NCBI RefSeq assembly: GCF_003634825.1
Contig: NZ_RBXD01000001.1
Location: 2,688,501 to 2,752,500 of the forward strand
Length of the DNA stretch: 64,000 nucleotides
Source of the DNA: Flavobacterium sp. 123
GTDB taxonomy: Bacteria > Bacteroidota > Bacteroidia > Flavobacteriales > Flavobacteriaceae
Reading direction: 5' to 3'
Shown: piece by piece, positions 7,770-15,911 of the stretch
How positions within the stretch are numbered: position 1 is the first letter of the stretch
Layout of the letters: each line of letters starts with the position of its first letter
Notes under the pieces: generated by a model
Databases searched by the model: none
What the model was told of the DNA's origin: nothing
The model's input: the letters and a program-made list of their open reading frames with translations, nothing else
Translations under genes and position numbers: made by a program

Positions 7770-8486
7770 ATGGCAGAATGGACAGAAAGAGCCGAACTTT
7801 TATTTAAAAAAGAAGGATTAAATAAATTGCAAAATGCAAAAGTATTGGTTGTAGGATTGGGTGGTGTAGGATCATTTGCTGCCGAATTTTTAGCCAGAGC
7901 TGGAGTAGGAACAATGACTATTGTTGATGGGGATGTGGTTGATATTACAAACATTAATCGACAATTACCAGCCTTGCATTCTACTGTTGGACAGCCAAAA
8001 GTTACTATTGTTGGAGATCGATTAATGGATATTAATCCAGAATTGAAGTTAACACGTGTACAAGAATTTTTATCACCAGAACGCGCATTTGAAATTGTTT
8101 CAGATGAATTTGATTATGTTTTGGACTGTATTGATAGTGTAACGCCAAAACTAAATTTGATTATTGCAGCCAAAAGAAAAAGAGTTAAAATCATAAGCAG
8201 TATGGGTGCTGGAGGCAAAATGGAAGCAGCCAAAGTGAAGGTATCAGATATTTCGAATACGGTTAACTGTTTTTTTTCAAAGACAATTAGACGACGTTTA
8301 AAAGAAGTTAAAATTGATAAATTGAAAGTTGTTTTTTCTTCGGAAATCCAAGATGAAAGCAGCCTCAGAATGACTGATGGTTCTAATTTCAAAAAATCAT
8401 TTTATGGGACCAATAGTTATATGCCAGGTTTATTTGGTTTATATGCTGCGGAAACTGTAATTCGTTATTTGCTTAAAAAAGAATAA
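7770..8486 (+). CDS. tcdA: tRNA threonylcarbamoyladenosine dehydratase TcdA
   Basis: A 238-residue E1-like enzyme that uses ATP to cyclise t6A37 of ANN-decoding tRNAs to ct6A. Visible are the nucleotide-binding GLGGVGSF at 29-36, D53-G-D, NINRQLPA at 61-68 with the ATP-contacting arginine, K77, and the catalytic-region FFSKTIRRRLK. It starts MAEWTERAELL, typical of the TcdA/YgdL group rather than ThiF or MoeB, and it lacks the CxxC zinc pairs of those enzymes. It follows TatD on the same strand, a pairing commonly seen in Bacteroidota. Confidence 0.9.
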   Translation: MAEWTERAELLFKKEGLNKLQNAKVLVVGLGGVGSFAAEFLARAGVGTMTIVDGDVVDITNINRQLPALHSTVGQPKVTIVGDRLMDINPELKLTRVQEFLSPERAFEIVSDEFDYVLDCIDSVTPKLNLIIAAKRKRVKIISSMGAGGKMEAAKVKVSDISNTVNCFFSKTIRRRLKEVKIDKLKVVFSSEIQDESSLRMTDGSNFKKSFYGTNSYMPGLFGLYAAETVIRYLLKKE

Positions 8487-8528
8487 TTCTTTTTTTTAAT
8501 TAAAAATCTTAAAATCTAAAACAATACA

Positions 8529-9203
8529 ATGATACAAACAGTAATTTTCGACATGGATGGTGTAATTGTCGACACAGAACCCGTACACCATTATGCCTAT
8601 TACAAACAATTTGATGAACTTAAAATAGTGGTTCCAGAAGAAATGTACACTTCTTTTACAGGATTTTCAACCAGAAATACATTTCAAACTTTGAAAGAAG
8701 CTTTTCAGCTTGAACATAATGTTGAAGATTTAATTCAAAGAAAAAGAACCATTTTTAATGATGCTTTTGATAGTAAAGAAGATTTAGATTTATTAGAAGG
8801 AGTCAAAGATTTAATCAAAGATTTGCATGCAAACGGTATTCAATTGATTGTTGCTTCTTCGGCATCAAAAGTTACTATTGATCGCGTTTTTACTCGTTTT
8901 GGGTTACATGATTATTTTACTCATATTGTAAGTGGCGAAGATTTTCCAAAATCAAAACCACATCCAGCTATTTTTGAGCATGCAGCTTCTTTATCTATTG
9001 CTCCAAAGGAAAATTGCATTGTAATTGAAGACAGTACAAATGGTGTAAAAGCGGCAAAGGCTGCTGGGATTTTATGTATTGGTTACAATAGCCTTCACTC
9101 TAAAGATCAGGATTTATCTGAAGCTGACACAATTATAAATCATTTCAATGAATTAAGTTTTGAGAAAGTAGCTGATATAGATTCTAAATTAAGTAATAAT
9201 TAA
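8529..9203 (+). CDS. HAD family hydrolase, beta-phosphoglucomutase-like
   Basis: A 224-residue HAD phosphatase/phosphomutase. Motif I is FDMDGVIVDTEP with nucleophile D8 and acid D10; a helical cap (about 18-85) follows; motif II is VASSAS; motif III lysine lies in PKSKPHPAIF; motif IV is VIEDSTNGVKAA. The order and small helical cap place it with beta-phosphoglucomutase and sugar-phosphate phosphatases. The substrate is not determined by sequence. It lies between tcdA and a DUF2911 gene, each gap about 50 bases. Confidence 0.88.
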   Translation: MIQTVIFDMDGVIVDTEPVHHYAYYKQFDELKIVVPEEMYTSFTGFSTRNTFQTLKEAFQLEHNVEDLIQRKRTIFNDAFDSKEDLDLLEGVKDLIKDLHANGIQLIVASSASKVTIDRVFTRFGLHDYFTHIVSGEDFPKSKPHPAIFEHAASLSIAPKENCIVIEDSTNGVKAAKAAGILCIGYNSLHSKDQDLSEADTIINHFNELSFEKVADIDSKLSNN

Positions 9204-9225
9204 CATTTAGAACTATCTGAATTTG

Positions 9226-9233
9226 TAAATTTG
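9226..9233 (+). promoter_or_regulatory. -7 box (TAAATTTG) for the DUF2911 gene
   Basis: An exact TAnnTTTG match 21 bases upstream of the DUF2911 start. A TTG at the normal distance is not evident. Confidence 0.42.
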
Positions 9234-9254
9234 AAAACACCTAAATTGTAATTT

Positions 9255-10100
9255 ATGAAAAATATAATTATTGCTTTGGCTATTATTATCGCCAATTTCA
9301 CCATTGAGGCTCAGGTTAAAACACCTCAGTCTAGTCCTAAATCAACAGTGATTCAAACCGTAGGATTGACAGATGTTGAAGTAAATTATTCAAGACCGAG
9401 CGCTAAAGGTAGAGCAGTTTTTGGAAATTTAGTTCCTTTTGGAAAACTGTGGAGAACCGGAGCTAATGAAAACACTATAGTTTCTTTTAGTGATGATGTT
9501 ATTATTGATGGTAAAACATTAAAAAAAGGAAAATATGCTTTGTACACTGTTCCTAAAATTGAAAGTTGGGAAGTAATATTCTATTCTACAACAGATAACT
9601 GGGGAACACCTCAAGAATTTAATGAAGCAAATGTTGCTCTTAGAACAGTTGTAAAAGAAGAAGCTCTTTCAAAACCAGTAGAAACATTTACTATAGGTGT
9701 AAGTGGTTTAGACCCTAATTATGCATATTTAGAAATCTATTGGGAAAATTCATATGTGGCAGTTAAGTTTGAAGTTCCAACACAAAAAACAGCTAATGCT
9801 AATATAGAAAAAGCTTTAGCTGGACCAACTTCAGCAGATTATTTTGCAGCAGCTCAATTTATTTTCCAATCTAATGGAGACAATGATAAGGCATTAGAAT
9901 ATGTGAATAAAGCTTTGGATATGAGTGCTGAAAAGCCTTTTTGGTATAATAGACTAAAATCATTGATTCAAGCTAAATCAGGAAATAAAGCTGGAGCTAT
10001 TGAAACAGCAAAATTATCTCTTGCAGCTGCAGAAGCTGCAAAAAATCAGGATTATGTAAAAATGAATAAAGACAGCATTGCTGAATGGAGTAAAAAATAA
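9255..10100 (+). CDS. DUF2911 domain-containing exported protein
   Basis: A 281-residue protein with a signal peptide (MKNIIIALAIIIANFTIEAQ). Residues about 25-170 form the DUF2911 domain with the characteristic VEVNYSRPSAKGRAVFGNLV and GKLWRTGANENT segments. The last 100 residues are helical and tetratricopeptide-like (ADYFAAAQFIFQSNGDNDKA, then KPFWYNRLKSLIQAKSGNKA). Probably periplasmic; function unknown. It is followed by a strong bidirectional terminator. Confidence 0.88.
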   Translation: MKNIIIALAIIIANFTIEAQVKTPQSSPKSTVIQTVGLTDVEVNYSRPSAKGRAVFGNLVPFGKLWRTGANENTIVSFSDDVIIDGKTLKKGKYALYTVPKIESWEVIFYSTTDNWGTPQEFNEANVALRTVVKEEALSKPVETFTIGVSGLDPNYAYLEIYWENSYVAVKFEVPTQKTANANIEKALAGPTSADYFAAAQFIFQSNGDNDKALEYVNKALDMSAEKPFWYNRLKSLIQAKSGNKAGAIETAKLSLAAAEAAKNQDYVKMNKDSIAEWSKK

Positions 10101-10118
10101 TCTTTTACCATTTTATAT

Positions 10119-10153
10119 AAAAAATCCCGTTTCAATTTGGAACGGGATTTTTT
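10119..10153. terminator. Bidirectional terminator between DUF2911 and symporter genes
   Basis: Perfect 13-base arms, AAAAAATCCCGTT (10119-10131) and its complement (10141-10153), around a 9-base loop. A and T runs on both sides let it end transcripts of both convergent genes. Confidence 0.88.
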
Positions 10154-10156
10154 TAT

Positions 10157-11887
10157 TTAATCAATTATTGGTTCGTATTTCTCGTTTTTAAAAATGGTCC
10201 ATTGTAGCAATAATGATAGTATGATTGTTAATGTAGCTCCAATGAAGTTAAGCCATAAATAGCCTAATTTTTCTTCGCCACTTGGATAAATATGTATGGC
10301 AAAATAGTAGATTATAAAAATGGTTATTTGACTAAAAACTGCGCTGTAGAAAATAGCTTTTGATTGCACTTCTTTTATATAAAAACCAACTAAGAAAATA
10401 CCCAAAACAGTTCCATAAAAAATGGAACCAATGATATTGACTAATTGGATAAGATTTTCAAATAAGGTTCCAATACAAGCAAATAAGATAGCTATAATTC
10501 CCCATATTAAGGTGAAAAATTTTGTAGCATTTAGATAATGCTTTTCTGATTTTTCGGTTTTTACATTTCGTTTATAAATATCAATTGCTGTTGTTGAAGC
10601 TAATGCATTAAGTCCTGATGCGGTTGATGACATAGCAGCTGAAATGATTACAGCAAGTAATAAACCGATGAGCCCTTTGGGTAGGTAATTGAGTATGAAA
10701 TGAAAAAAGACATAATCTTTATCATTAGTTTCACTGTTTTTATCGGCTTTTAAAATTATTTCTTTGGCACGATCTCTTAAATCCTTTTCTTTGTTTGAAA
10801 GGGTTATTAGTTCTTTTCGTAGAATTGGATTGTCATAATCCTGATTGAGTTGGTCAATATACAATAGGTTGATTACTTTTTTATCTTCTGATAAGGCTTC
10901 TAATTTTTTCTCCAAAGTATGGTATTCATTTTTGAAAGCTGACTTTTCAATAATTATTTTATTATTTGGATTAAAATTCAAAGGAACAGGATTGAATTGA
11001 AAAAAGACAAATACCATAACACCAGTCAATAATATAAAAAATTGCATTGGTACTTTTAACAAACCGTTCATAATTAATCCCATTTGGCTTTCCTTGACAG
11101 ATTTACCAGATAAGTATCGACCTACTTGAGATTGATCTGTCCCAAAATAAGCCAAAGCAAGAAAAAATCCACCAGTAATTCCACTCCAAAAAGTATATTT
11201 TTCTTCGGGATCGAAAGAAAAATTGACAATATCCATTTTGTCGTTAGCTCCAGCGATATGTAAAGCACTATTAAAAGTCATGTCGTTAGGTAAGTAATGC
11301 AGAATTAGGAAAAAAGTGATAAACATACCAGACATGATAACAAACATTTGTTGCTTTTGTGTAACATTCACCGCTTTTGTGCCACCCGAAAAAGTATAGA
11401 TTATTACTAATAAACCGATGACGATGTTCATATAGGTTAAATTCCAACCTAGTATTGCAGACAATATAATTGCTGGGGCATAAATTGTAAGTCCAGTTCC
11501 TAACCCTCTTTGAAACAAGAAAAGCAACGCGGCTAAGGAACGTGTTTTTAGATCAAACCTTTTTTCAAGATATTCATAAGCGGTAAAAACTTTGTACTTA
11601 TGATAAATAGGAATAAAAGTTACACATATAATTACCATTGCAATAGGTAGTCCAAAATAAAATTGAACAAAACCCATACCGTCATGGTAGGCTTGACCTG
11701 GAGTTGATAAAAAAGTAATTGCGCTCGCTTGTGTAGCCATTACTGATAACCCAACAGTATACCATGGGGTTTCATTGCTGCCCAAAATAAAGTCTTCTAC
11801 GTTTTTACTTCCTTTGGTTTTCCAAGCTCCATAAATAACAATAAATAATAGTGTGCCTATAAGTACAATCCAATCAAATAGTTGCAT
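10157..11887 (-). CDS. Sodium:solute symporter (SSS family)
   Basis: A 576-residue membrane protein with roughly 13-14 hydrophobic segments. The SSS fold is recognisable from the early GLSVMATQASAITFLSTPGQ, the GTDQSQVGRYLSGKS segment and AAMSSTASGLNALASTTAID, where the Na2-site serines are expected. A soluble insertion rich in K, E and D (about residues 300-385, including LEKKLEALSEDKKV) sits between later helices. Substrate unknown; sialic acid, sugars and carboxylates are all possible. It starts 3 bases after a 35-residue membrane protein gene, which itself follows a PIG-L deacetylase gene, so the three form one unit. Confidence 0.9.
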   Translation of the reverse strand: MQLFDWIVLIGTLLFIVIYGAWKTKGSKNVEDFILGSNETPWYTVGLSVMATQASAITFLSTPGQAYHDGMGFVQFYFGLPIAMVIICVTFIPIYHKYKVFTAYEYLEKRFDLKTRSLAALLFLFQRGLGTGLTIYAPAIILSAILGWNLTYMNIVIGLLVIIYTFSGGTKAVNVTQKQQMFVIMSGMFITFFLILHYLPNDMTFNSALHIAGANDKMDIVNFSFDPEEKYTFWSGITGGFFLALAYFGTDQSQVGRYLSGKSVKESQMGLIMNGLLKVPMQFFILLTGVMVFVFFQFNPVPLNFNPNNKIIIEKSAFKNEYHTLEKKLEALSEDKKVINLLYIDQLNQDYDNPILRKELITLSNKEKDLRDRAKEIILKADKNSETNDKDYVFFHFILNYLPKGLIGLLLAVIISAAMSSTASGLNALASTTAIDIYKRNVKTEKSEKHYLNATKFFTLIWGIIAILFACIGTLFENLIQLVNIIGSIFYGTVLGIFLVGFYIKEVQSKAIFYSAVFSQITIFIIYYFAIHIYPSGEEKLGYLWLNFIGATLTIILSLLLQWTIFKNEKYEPIID

Positions 11888-11890
11888 ATG

Positions 11891-11998
11891 TTAAGAGTAT
11901 AATTGCATGATTACGTAAAAAATTAAAATATAAATTACATTGGCTACAAGAACCCAGGTGTAGCTTTTTTTCCAGGTTTTTATTTTTTTAGTTTCCAT
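11891..11998 (-). CDS. 35-residue single-pass membrane protein coupled to the symporter
   Basis: A short frame METKKIKTWKKSYTW followed by a hydrophobic stretch (about residues 16-31, VLVANVIYILIFYVIM) and QLYS. The basic N-terminus and single membrane segment suggest an N-in topology. Its start is 3 bases beyond the PIG-L stop and its stop 3 bases before the symporter ATG, so all three genes are tightly packed and probably translated together. Several SSS transporters in other bacteria are encoded with a small membrane partner (YjcH with ActP, YhdT with PanF); this may be an analogous but unrelated partner, which is my inference. Confidence 0.72.
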   Translation of the reverse strand: METKKIKTWKKSYTWVLVANVIYILIFYVIMQLYS

Positions 11999-12001
11999 TG
12001 G

Positions 12002-14533
12002 TTAATGCTTTATATTTTGAGTTGGTAAAGTTACAGGCGATTTTAAAGAAATTATATTAGCCAATAATCGATAAGCACCAGAAACTCCTTCAGGGAGCTC
12101 TCTAAAAAGGCTTAATCCAGTATAAATATAATATCCTTTGCCATAAGGAGCTACTAATAGTGCTCCGTTTTTAGGTTTTTCTCCTTTATCATTTGAAGAT
12201 AAAATAGGAGTAAAGCTAGCGTCAAATTCGTTAGGATAATTTAATCCTTGTTCTTGTTTCCAACCTTCAAAATCTTTTTCGGTAATTTTATTCGGTGTAT
12301 TCAAAACAGGATGATTTGGATTCAAAAAACGAACTTCTGCATTTTCTTCGGTTACACGATCACGAGAAATTTTTAAAGGATATGGCGCTATATTTGGTGT
12401 AACTATATCATCAGGTGTATTGTATTGGACTAACATTGTTTTTCCTTCTTTTACAAAATCAAAAAGAATAGTTTGCTTATTAGCTAAAGTTGGAATTGTG
12501 TTATAAGCGCGAACTCCAGTAATAATTACATCAAAAACGGCTATTTTTTCGGGTGTTATTTCCTCAGGTTTTAAGATAGTAACTCGATATCCCATTTGGA
12601 TTAAACTTTTAGGGACTTCATCACCAGCTCCCATAATATATCCTATTTTTTCTTCATTTACATTTAAGTCTAATTTGATACATTTTGCTTCTGCTGATTT
12701 TAATACTTGTTGTTTCGTAATGTGATTGAAATCAATAATTATTTGCTCTTTGTCAAATCGCTTGTTGTCAATAATAGCAACACTTTTTGCAACAGCTTCA
12801 TCGGACTTAGTTGGAGGTGTTACTTCAAAATATACAATTTGTTCGATTCCTTTTTTTTCTAAATTAAATGGAATTGATTTAGGAGATACAAGCCAATTTT
12901 TAGGCAATTCTAATTGTAAATCTCCTTTTGCATTATCTTTTCCAGATTTAATTTTAACACCTATAGTTTTGGTTTTTAAATCTTTAAATATTAAAACTTT
13001 ATCTAAAAAAGAAGTAGTTACTTCAGGAACAATATCTAAATAATTATAGACTTCACCTTTGACATCATCATTGTATTTATAAACGATAGTTCTTTCGAAA
13101 GGGATTTCAATTCCGTTAATTAGAATTAAAAAAACAACTTTTTCTTGGCGAATAATATCAGGAATTCCAATCTTTTTTTGGTCATTAACGGAATACATCC
13201 CAATCGTTCCTTTTTCATCAAGCCAATAGGGTTGAGTATAATCAATTGTTTGCGGAACCTGAGTTTCAATACTTATATTTTCAACCCTATTATTGTTTAG
13301 AGGTTTGTTTTGAGGAATAGTCTTTTGTTCCGGAAAAGCAGTTATTTGAATTAATTCCATTGGAATGGAAGATCTATTAATAGCTTCGATTTTTAGTTTA
13401 ATCGTACTTCCAGGAGTTGCTTCCTGATTTTGCGCTACAGCTTCAAGATACAATCCAGAACAAGCAGCAATTATTTTTTTTATTTCCTCAGATTTTAAAG
13501 AGGTCCAATGTTTTTCGTCCAATGATTGCATTAAAGTATAGGCTTTTACTAAATCAGGAATACTGGCCGAAGGATTTTTAAAATCAAATTCTGTTGCAAT
13601 CTTTGTTAATAGTAAGCCTATTGGTTTTCCTCCTTTTACACGATTCCAACTCGTATCAATTCCTTCAAATAATGAAGATTTATCAGTTAGAGGATCTCCT
13701 TTGATAAACTCTAAATACTCTATTTCTTCACCACGACTTCCAGTGCTACCAAAGCCTTGTGATTGATGGCGACTACGACTTAATGCTGCAATTTCTTGAT
13801 TTGATTTCCCTATAGAAGGATAATAAGCTCCTGTCTGGATGGCAATTAAATTTGTTTTATCAGCTTTATTGAATTTTTCTTTACTTCCATAAAACCACCA
13901 CGAGGTATTAAAAAACTGTCTTTTGACCTGCCAAGGTTCTACGTATTTGAGTTGTTCCTGAAATAAATTTGGATTATTGGCTAAATCAAAACTTTCAACA
14001 CTTAGCATAGCTGAAGCGGTATGATGACCATGGGTAGTTCCTGCTGATCTATGGTCAAAACGATTAATAATAATGTCAGGTTGGAATTTTCGTATTGCCC
14101 AAACTACATCAGAAAGAACCTTGTCTTTTTCCCATATTTCAAGTGTTTCCGTTGGATTCTTGGAAAAACCAAAGTCATTGGCACGGGAAAAAAATTGTTC
14201 TCCACCATCAATTTTTCGAGCTTCAATAAGTTCTTGAGTTCGAATGACTCCTAACAATTCTCGTAATTGTGATCCAATAAGATTTTGACCGCCATCCCCA
14301 CGTGTTAATGATAAATAGCCCGTTCTAGCTTTGGTTTCATTTGACAAATATGAAATTAATTGGGTATTTTCATCATCAGGGTGTGCTGCAATATAAAGAA
14401 CGCTTCCCAGAAAATTAAGTTTCTGAATTTGATTGTAAATTTCGGCGGAATTTAATTTTGTTGGTTGTTGGGCAAGTCCTATTTGAAATGGAAGCAGTAA
14501 GATTAATAATAATAGTATAACAATTTTTCGCAT
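12002..14533 (-). CDS. PIG-L (LmbE-like) family deacetylase, multidomain, exported
   Basis: An 843-residue protein with a signal peptide (1-21, ending GLAQ). The zinc-dependent N-acetylglucosaminyl deacetylase domain occupies about 40-290, with the signature AHPDDE at 50-55 and a second metal-site segment DHRSAGTTHGHHTAS. The middle (about 360-620) is beta-rich and Ig/NEW3-like. The C-terminal part (about 640-840) looks like a glutamine-amidotransferase/ThuA-like flavodoxin fold (DVIITGVRAYNT, then YGKGYYIYTGLSLFRELPEG). Likely periplasmic, acting on an acetylated sugar or glycan. It is first in a unit with a microprotein and a symporter, which suggests deacetylation coupled to uptake of a sugar product. 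Confidence 0.88.
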   Translation of the reverse strand: MRKIVILLLLILLLPFQIGLAQQPTKLNSAEIYNQIQKLNFLGSVLYIAAHPDDENTQLISYLSNETKARTGYLSLTRGDGGQNLIGSQLRELLGVIRTQELIEARKIDGGEQFFSRANDFGFSKNPTETLEIWEKDKVLSDVVWAIRKFQPDIIINRFDHRSAGTTHGHHTASAMLSVESFDLANNPNLFQEQLKYVEPWQVKRQFFNTSWWFYGSKEKFNKADKTNLIAIQTGAYYPSIGKSNQEIAALSRSRHQSQGFGSTGSRGEEIEYLEFIKGDPLTDKSSLFEGIDTSWNRVKGGKPIGLLLTKIATEFDFKNPSASIPDLVKAYTLMQSLDEKHWTSLKSEEIKKIIAACSGLYLEAVAQNQEATPGSTIKLKIEAINRSSIPMELIQITAFPEQKTIPQNKPLNNNRVENISIETQVPQTIDYTQPYWLDEKGTIGMYSVNDQKKIGIPDIIRQEKVVFLILINGIEIPFERTIVYKYNDDVKGEVYNYLDIVPEVTTSFLDKVLIFKDLKTKTIGVKIKSGKDNAKGDLQLELPKNWLVSPKSIPFNLEKKGIEQIVYFEVTPPTKSDEAVAKSVAIIDNKRFDKEQIIIDFNHITKQQVLKSAEAKCIKLDLNVNEEKIGYIMGAGDEVPKSLIQMGYRVTILKPEEITPEKIAVFDVIITGVRAYNTIPTLANKQTILFDFVKEGKTMLVQYNTPDDIVTPNIAPYPLKISRDRVTEENAEVRFLNPNHPVLNTPNKITEKDFEGWKQEQGLNYPNEFDASFTPILSSNDKGEKPKNGALLVAPYGKGYYIYTGLSLFRELPEGVSGAYRLLANIISLKSPVTLPTQNIKH

Positions 14534-14674
14534 AGGGATTTATTTGCATGGTCGTAAGTTCAAAAATACTAATTATATCGTACGATTTCAGACGCTATTT
14601 CTAAACTTTATGTTAATGTTTTTAGTAAAAATTTATTTTCTAAAACTGTTTGTTTGTTTTTTTGAATAAAACAA

Positions 14675-14708
14675 AAAATGAGAGTACAAATAGTTGTACT
14701 CTCATTTT
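14675..14708 (-). terminator. Terminator downstream of the 170-residue exported protein
   Basis: Perfect 15-base arms (14675-14689 and 14694-14708) with a 4-base loop and T runs; 18 bases past the stop of the minus-strand gene. Confidence 0.85.
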
Positions 14709-14726
14709 GAATAGTTGGATTAAAAA

Positions 14727-15239
14727 TTAATGTTTTCCATTTCCTCTACCATTATTTCCTTTTCCGTTGTTGCCATTACCGTGATTATCTCCTCTATCAT
14801 TTCCTCTATCATCATTTCGATTATCATTGTATCTATTATTGTAATTATCATTGTTTTGACGCTTACCAATGGCTCTTTGCGGACTTCCTTTGTATCCTTT
14901 GTAATATTTCATTTTATGATTATTGAAATATGTATAAGGTCTTGTACCGTGATAATCATTCAAAACTACTTTATATCCATTGTACAAATCATAGTTTCTA
15001 TACGGTCTAGGTAAATACCTTGAACGAATCCATCTTCCTCTATCAAAATAGATAAATTGCGCCAATCTGATATCATAATAAACTTGAATATCTGGTAGAT
15101 AATAGAAATCAACTGATGAATATCCAGAAGGACCCCAAGCTGGAGGAGAACCAATTTGAACATTCACAGAAACTTGAGCTTGTGTCGAACTTGTGACTAA
15201 AAGAATTATTCCTACTACAATTAATTTTAATGTTTTCAT
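14727..15239 (-). CDS. Exported protein with Asn/Gly/Arg/Asp-rich tail
   Basis: A 170-residue protein with a signal peptide (1-21, ending STQAQ). Residues 22-120 are rich in tyrosine and other aromatics (PDIQVYYDIRLAQFIYFDRG, then LYNGYKVVLNDYHGTRPYTY). Residues about 125-170 are low-complexity, dominated by N, D, R and G, ending NGKGNNGRGNGKH. I recognise the pattern from Bacteroidota small secreted proteins with unassigned function. Flanked by a terminator downstream and a 182-base gap upstream, it is transcribed alone. Confidence 0.83.
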   Translation of the reverse strand: MKTLKLIVVGIILLVTSSTQAQVSVNVQIGSPPAWGPSGYSSVDFYYLPDIQVYYDIRLAQFIYFDRGRWIRSRYLPRPYRNYDLYNGYKVVLNDYHGTRPYTYFNNHKMKYYKGYKGSPQRAIGKRQNNDNYNNRYNDNRNDDRGNDRGDNHGNGNNGKGNNGRGNGKH

Positions 15240-15361
15240 TTTTTTTCTTTTTAATTAATAATCATTTATTGAATTAATCATCAATAAACATTTTAATACT
15301 TTGAGAGTAAAACCAACAATTGTGCCAATACTTAATATTTAGCAAACGGATTGTTATAACT

Positions 15362-15396
15362 AAAAAAGAGAAGCAATGTTTAAGCTTCTCTTTTTT
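15362..15396 (-). terminator. Terminator downstream of the 104-residue protein
   Basis: Perfect arms AAAAAAGAGAAGC (15362-15374) and complement (15384-15396), 9-base loop, T run on the minus strand; 25 bases beyond the stop at 15422. Confidence 0.85.
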
Positions 15397-15421
15397 AGTT
15401 AATTATTTTGATTATTGTAAC

Positions 15422-15736
15422 TTATAAAATAATTATTAAAAGAAGTATAATTATGATAGCACCAACTGAAATGTAAATTCCATTTCCAGTAGATCTTAAT
15501 TCTGCATTGATTTTGCGAACTTCTTTTCGAAGTTCTTTCTTTTCAGAAGAATTTAACTCTGATTTATCCATTGCTTTAATTTCCTCTAAACGATTTAGAA
15601 GTACTTTTACTTCTGCAGGAATTTCTTTTGGATTTTCAGTTGCTGTTGTAATTGGTTTTTCGGCTGCCCTCGTTTGGGTTGGGACAATACATAATGACAA
15701 TACTATCATCATTAAATAGAAGCTAATTTTTTTCAT
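15422..15736 (-). CDS. Small exported/membrane protein with coiled-coil centre
   Basis: A 104-residue protein: signal peptide (1-24, ending TRAAE), a charged helical middle (about 40-80, LLNRLEEIKAMDKSELNSSE) with coiled-coil character, and a C-terminal membrane anchor of almost only I, L and V (about 89-104). The same plan (signal, short helix, GIYISVGAIIIILLLI anchor) is frequent in Flavobacteriaceae; function is unknown. It stands between two terminator-bounded neighbours as a single-gene unit. Confidence 0.82.
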   Translation of the reverse strand: MKKISFYLMMIVLSLCIVPTQTRAAEKPITTATENPKEIPAEVKVLLNRLEEIKAMDKSELNSSEKKELRKEVRKINAELRSTGNGIYISVGAIIIILLLIIIL

Positions 15737-15911
15737 AGTAATGTAATTTATGGTTAAACATAATTGTTCCTGTAAATATATCGATTAGTTATGTCAATCC
15801 TACTAAGATTTGGATTTAAAAAATTTTGTAATCAACATATTTTCAATATATTACTATTTATGATGTTATAACGTAAATAGTTTTATTTATTGTATTCTAT
15901 TTCCTAATAAG

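Noticed and set aside
14727..14880. Repetitive stretch in the 170-residue exported protein as a CRISPR or tandem DNA repeat
   Set aside because: It is low-complexity coding sequence for N, D, R and G residues without regular repeat units and spacers.
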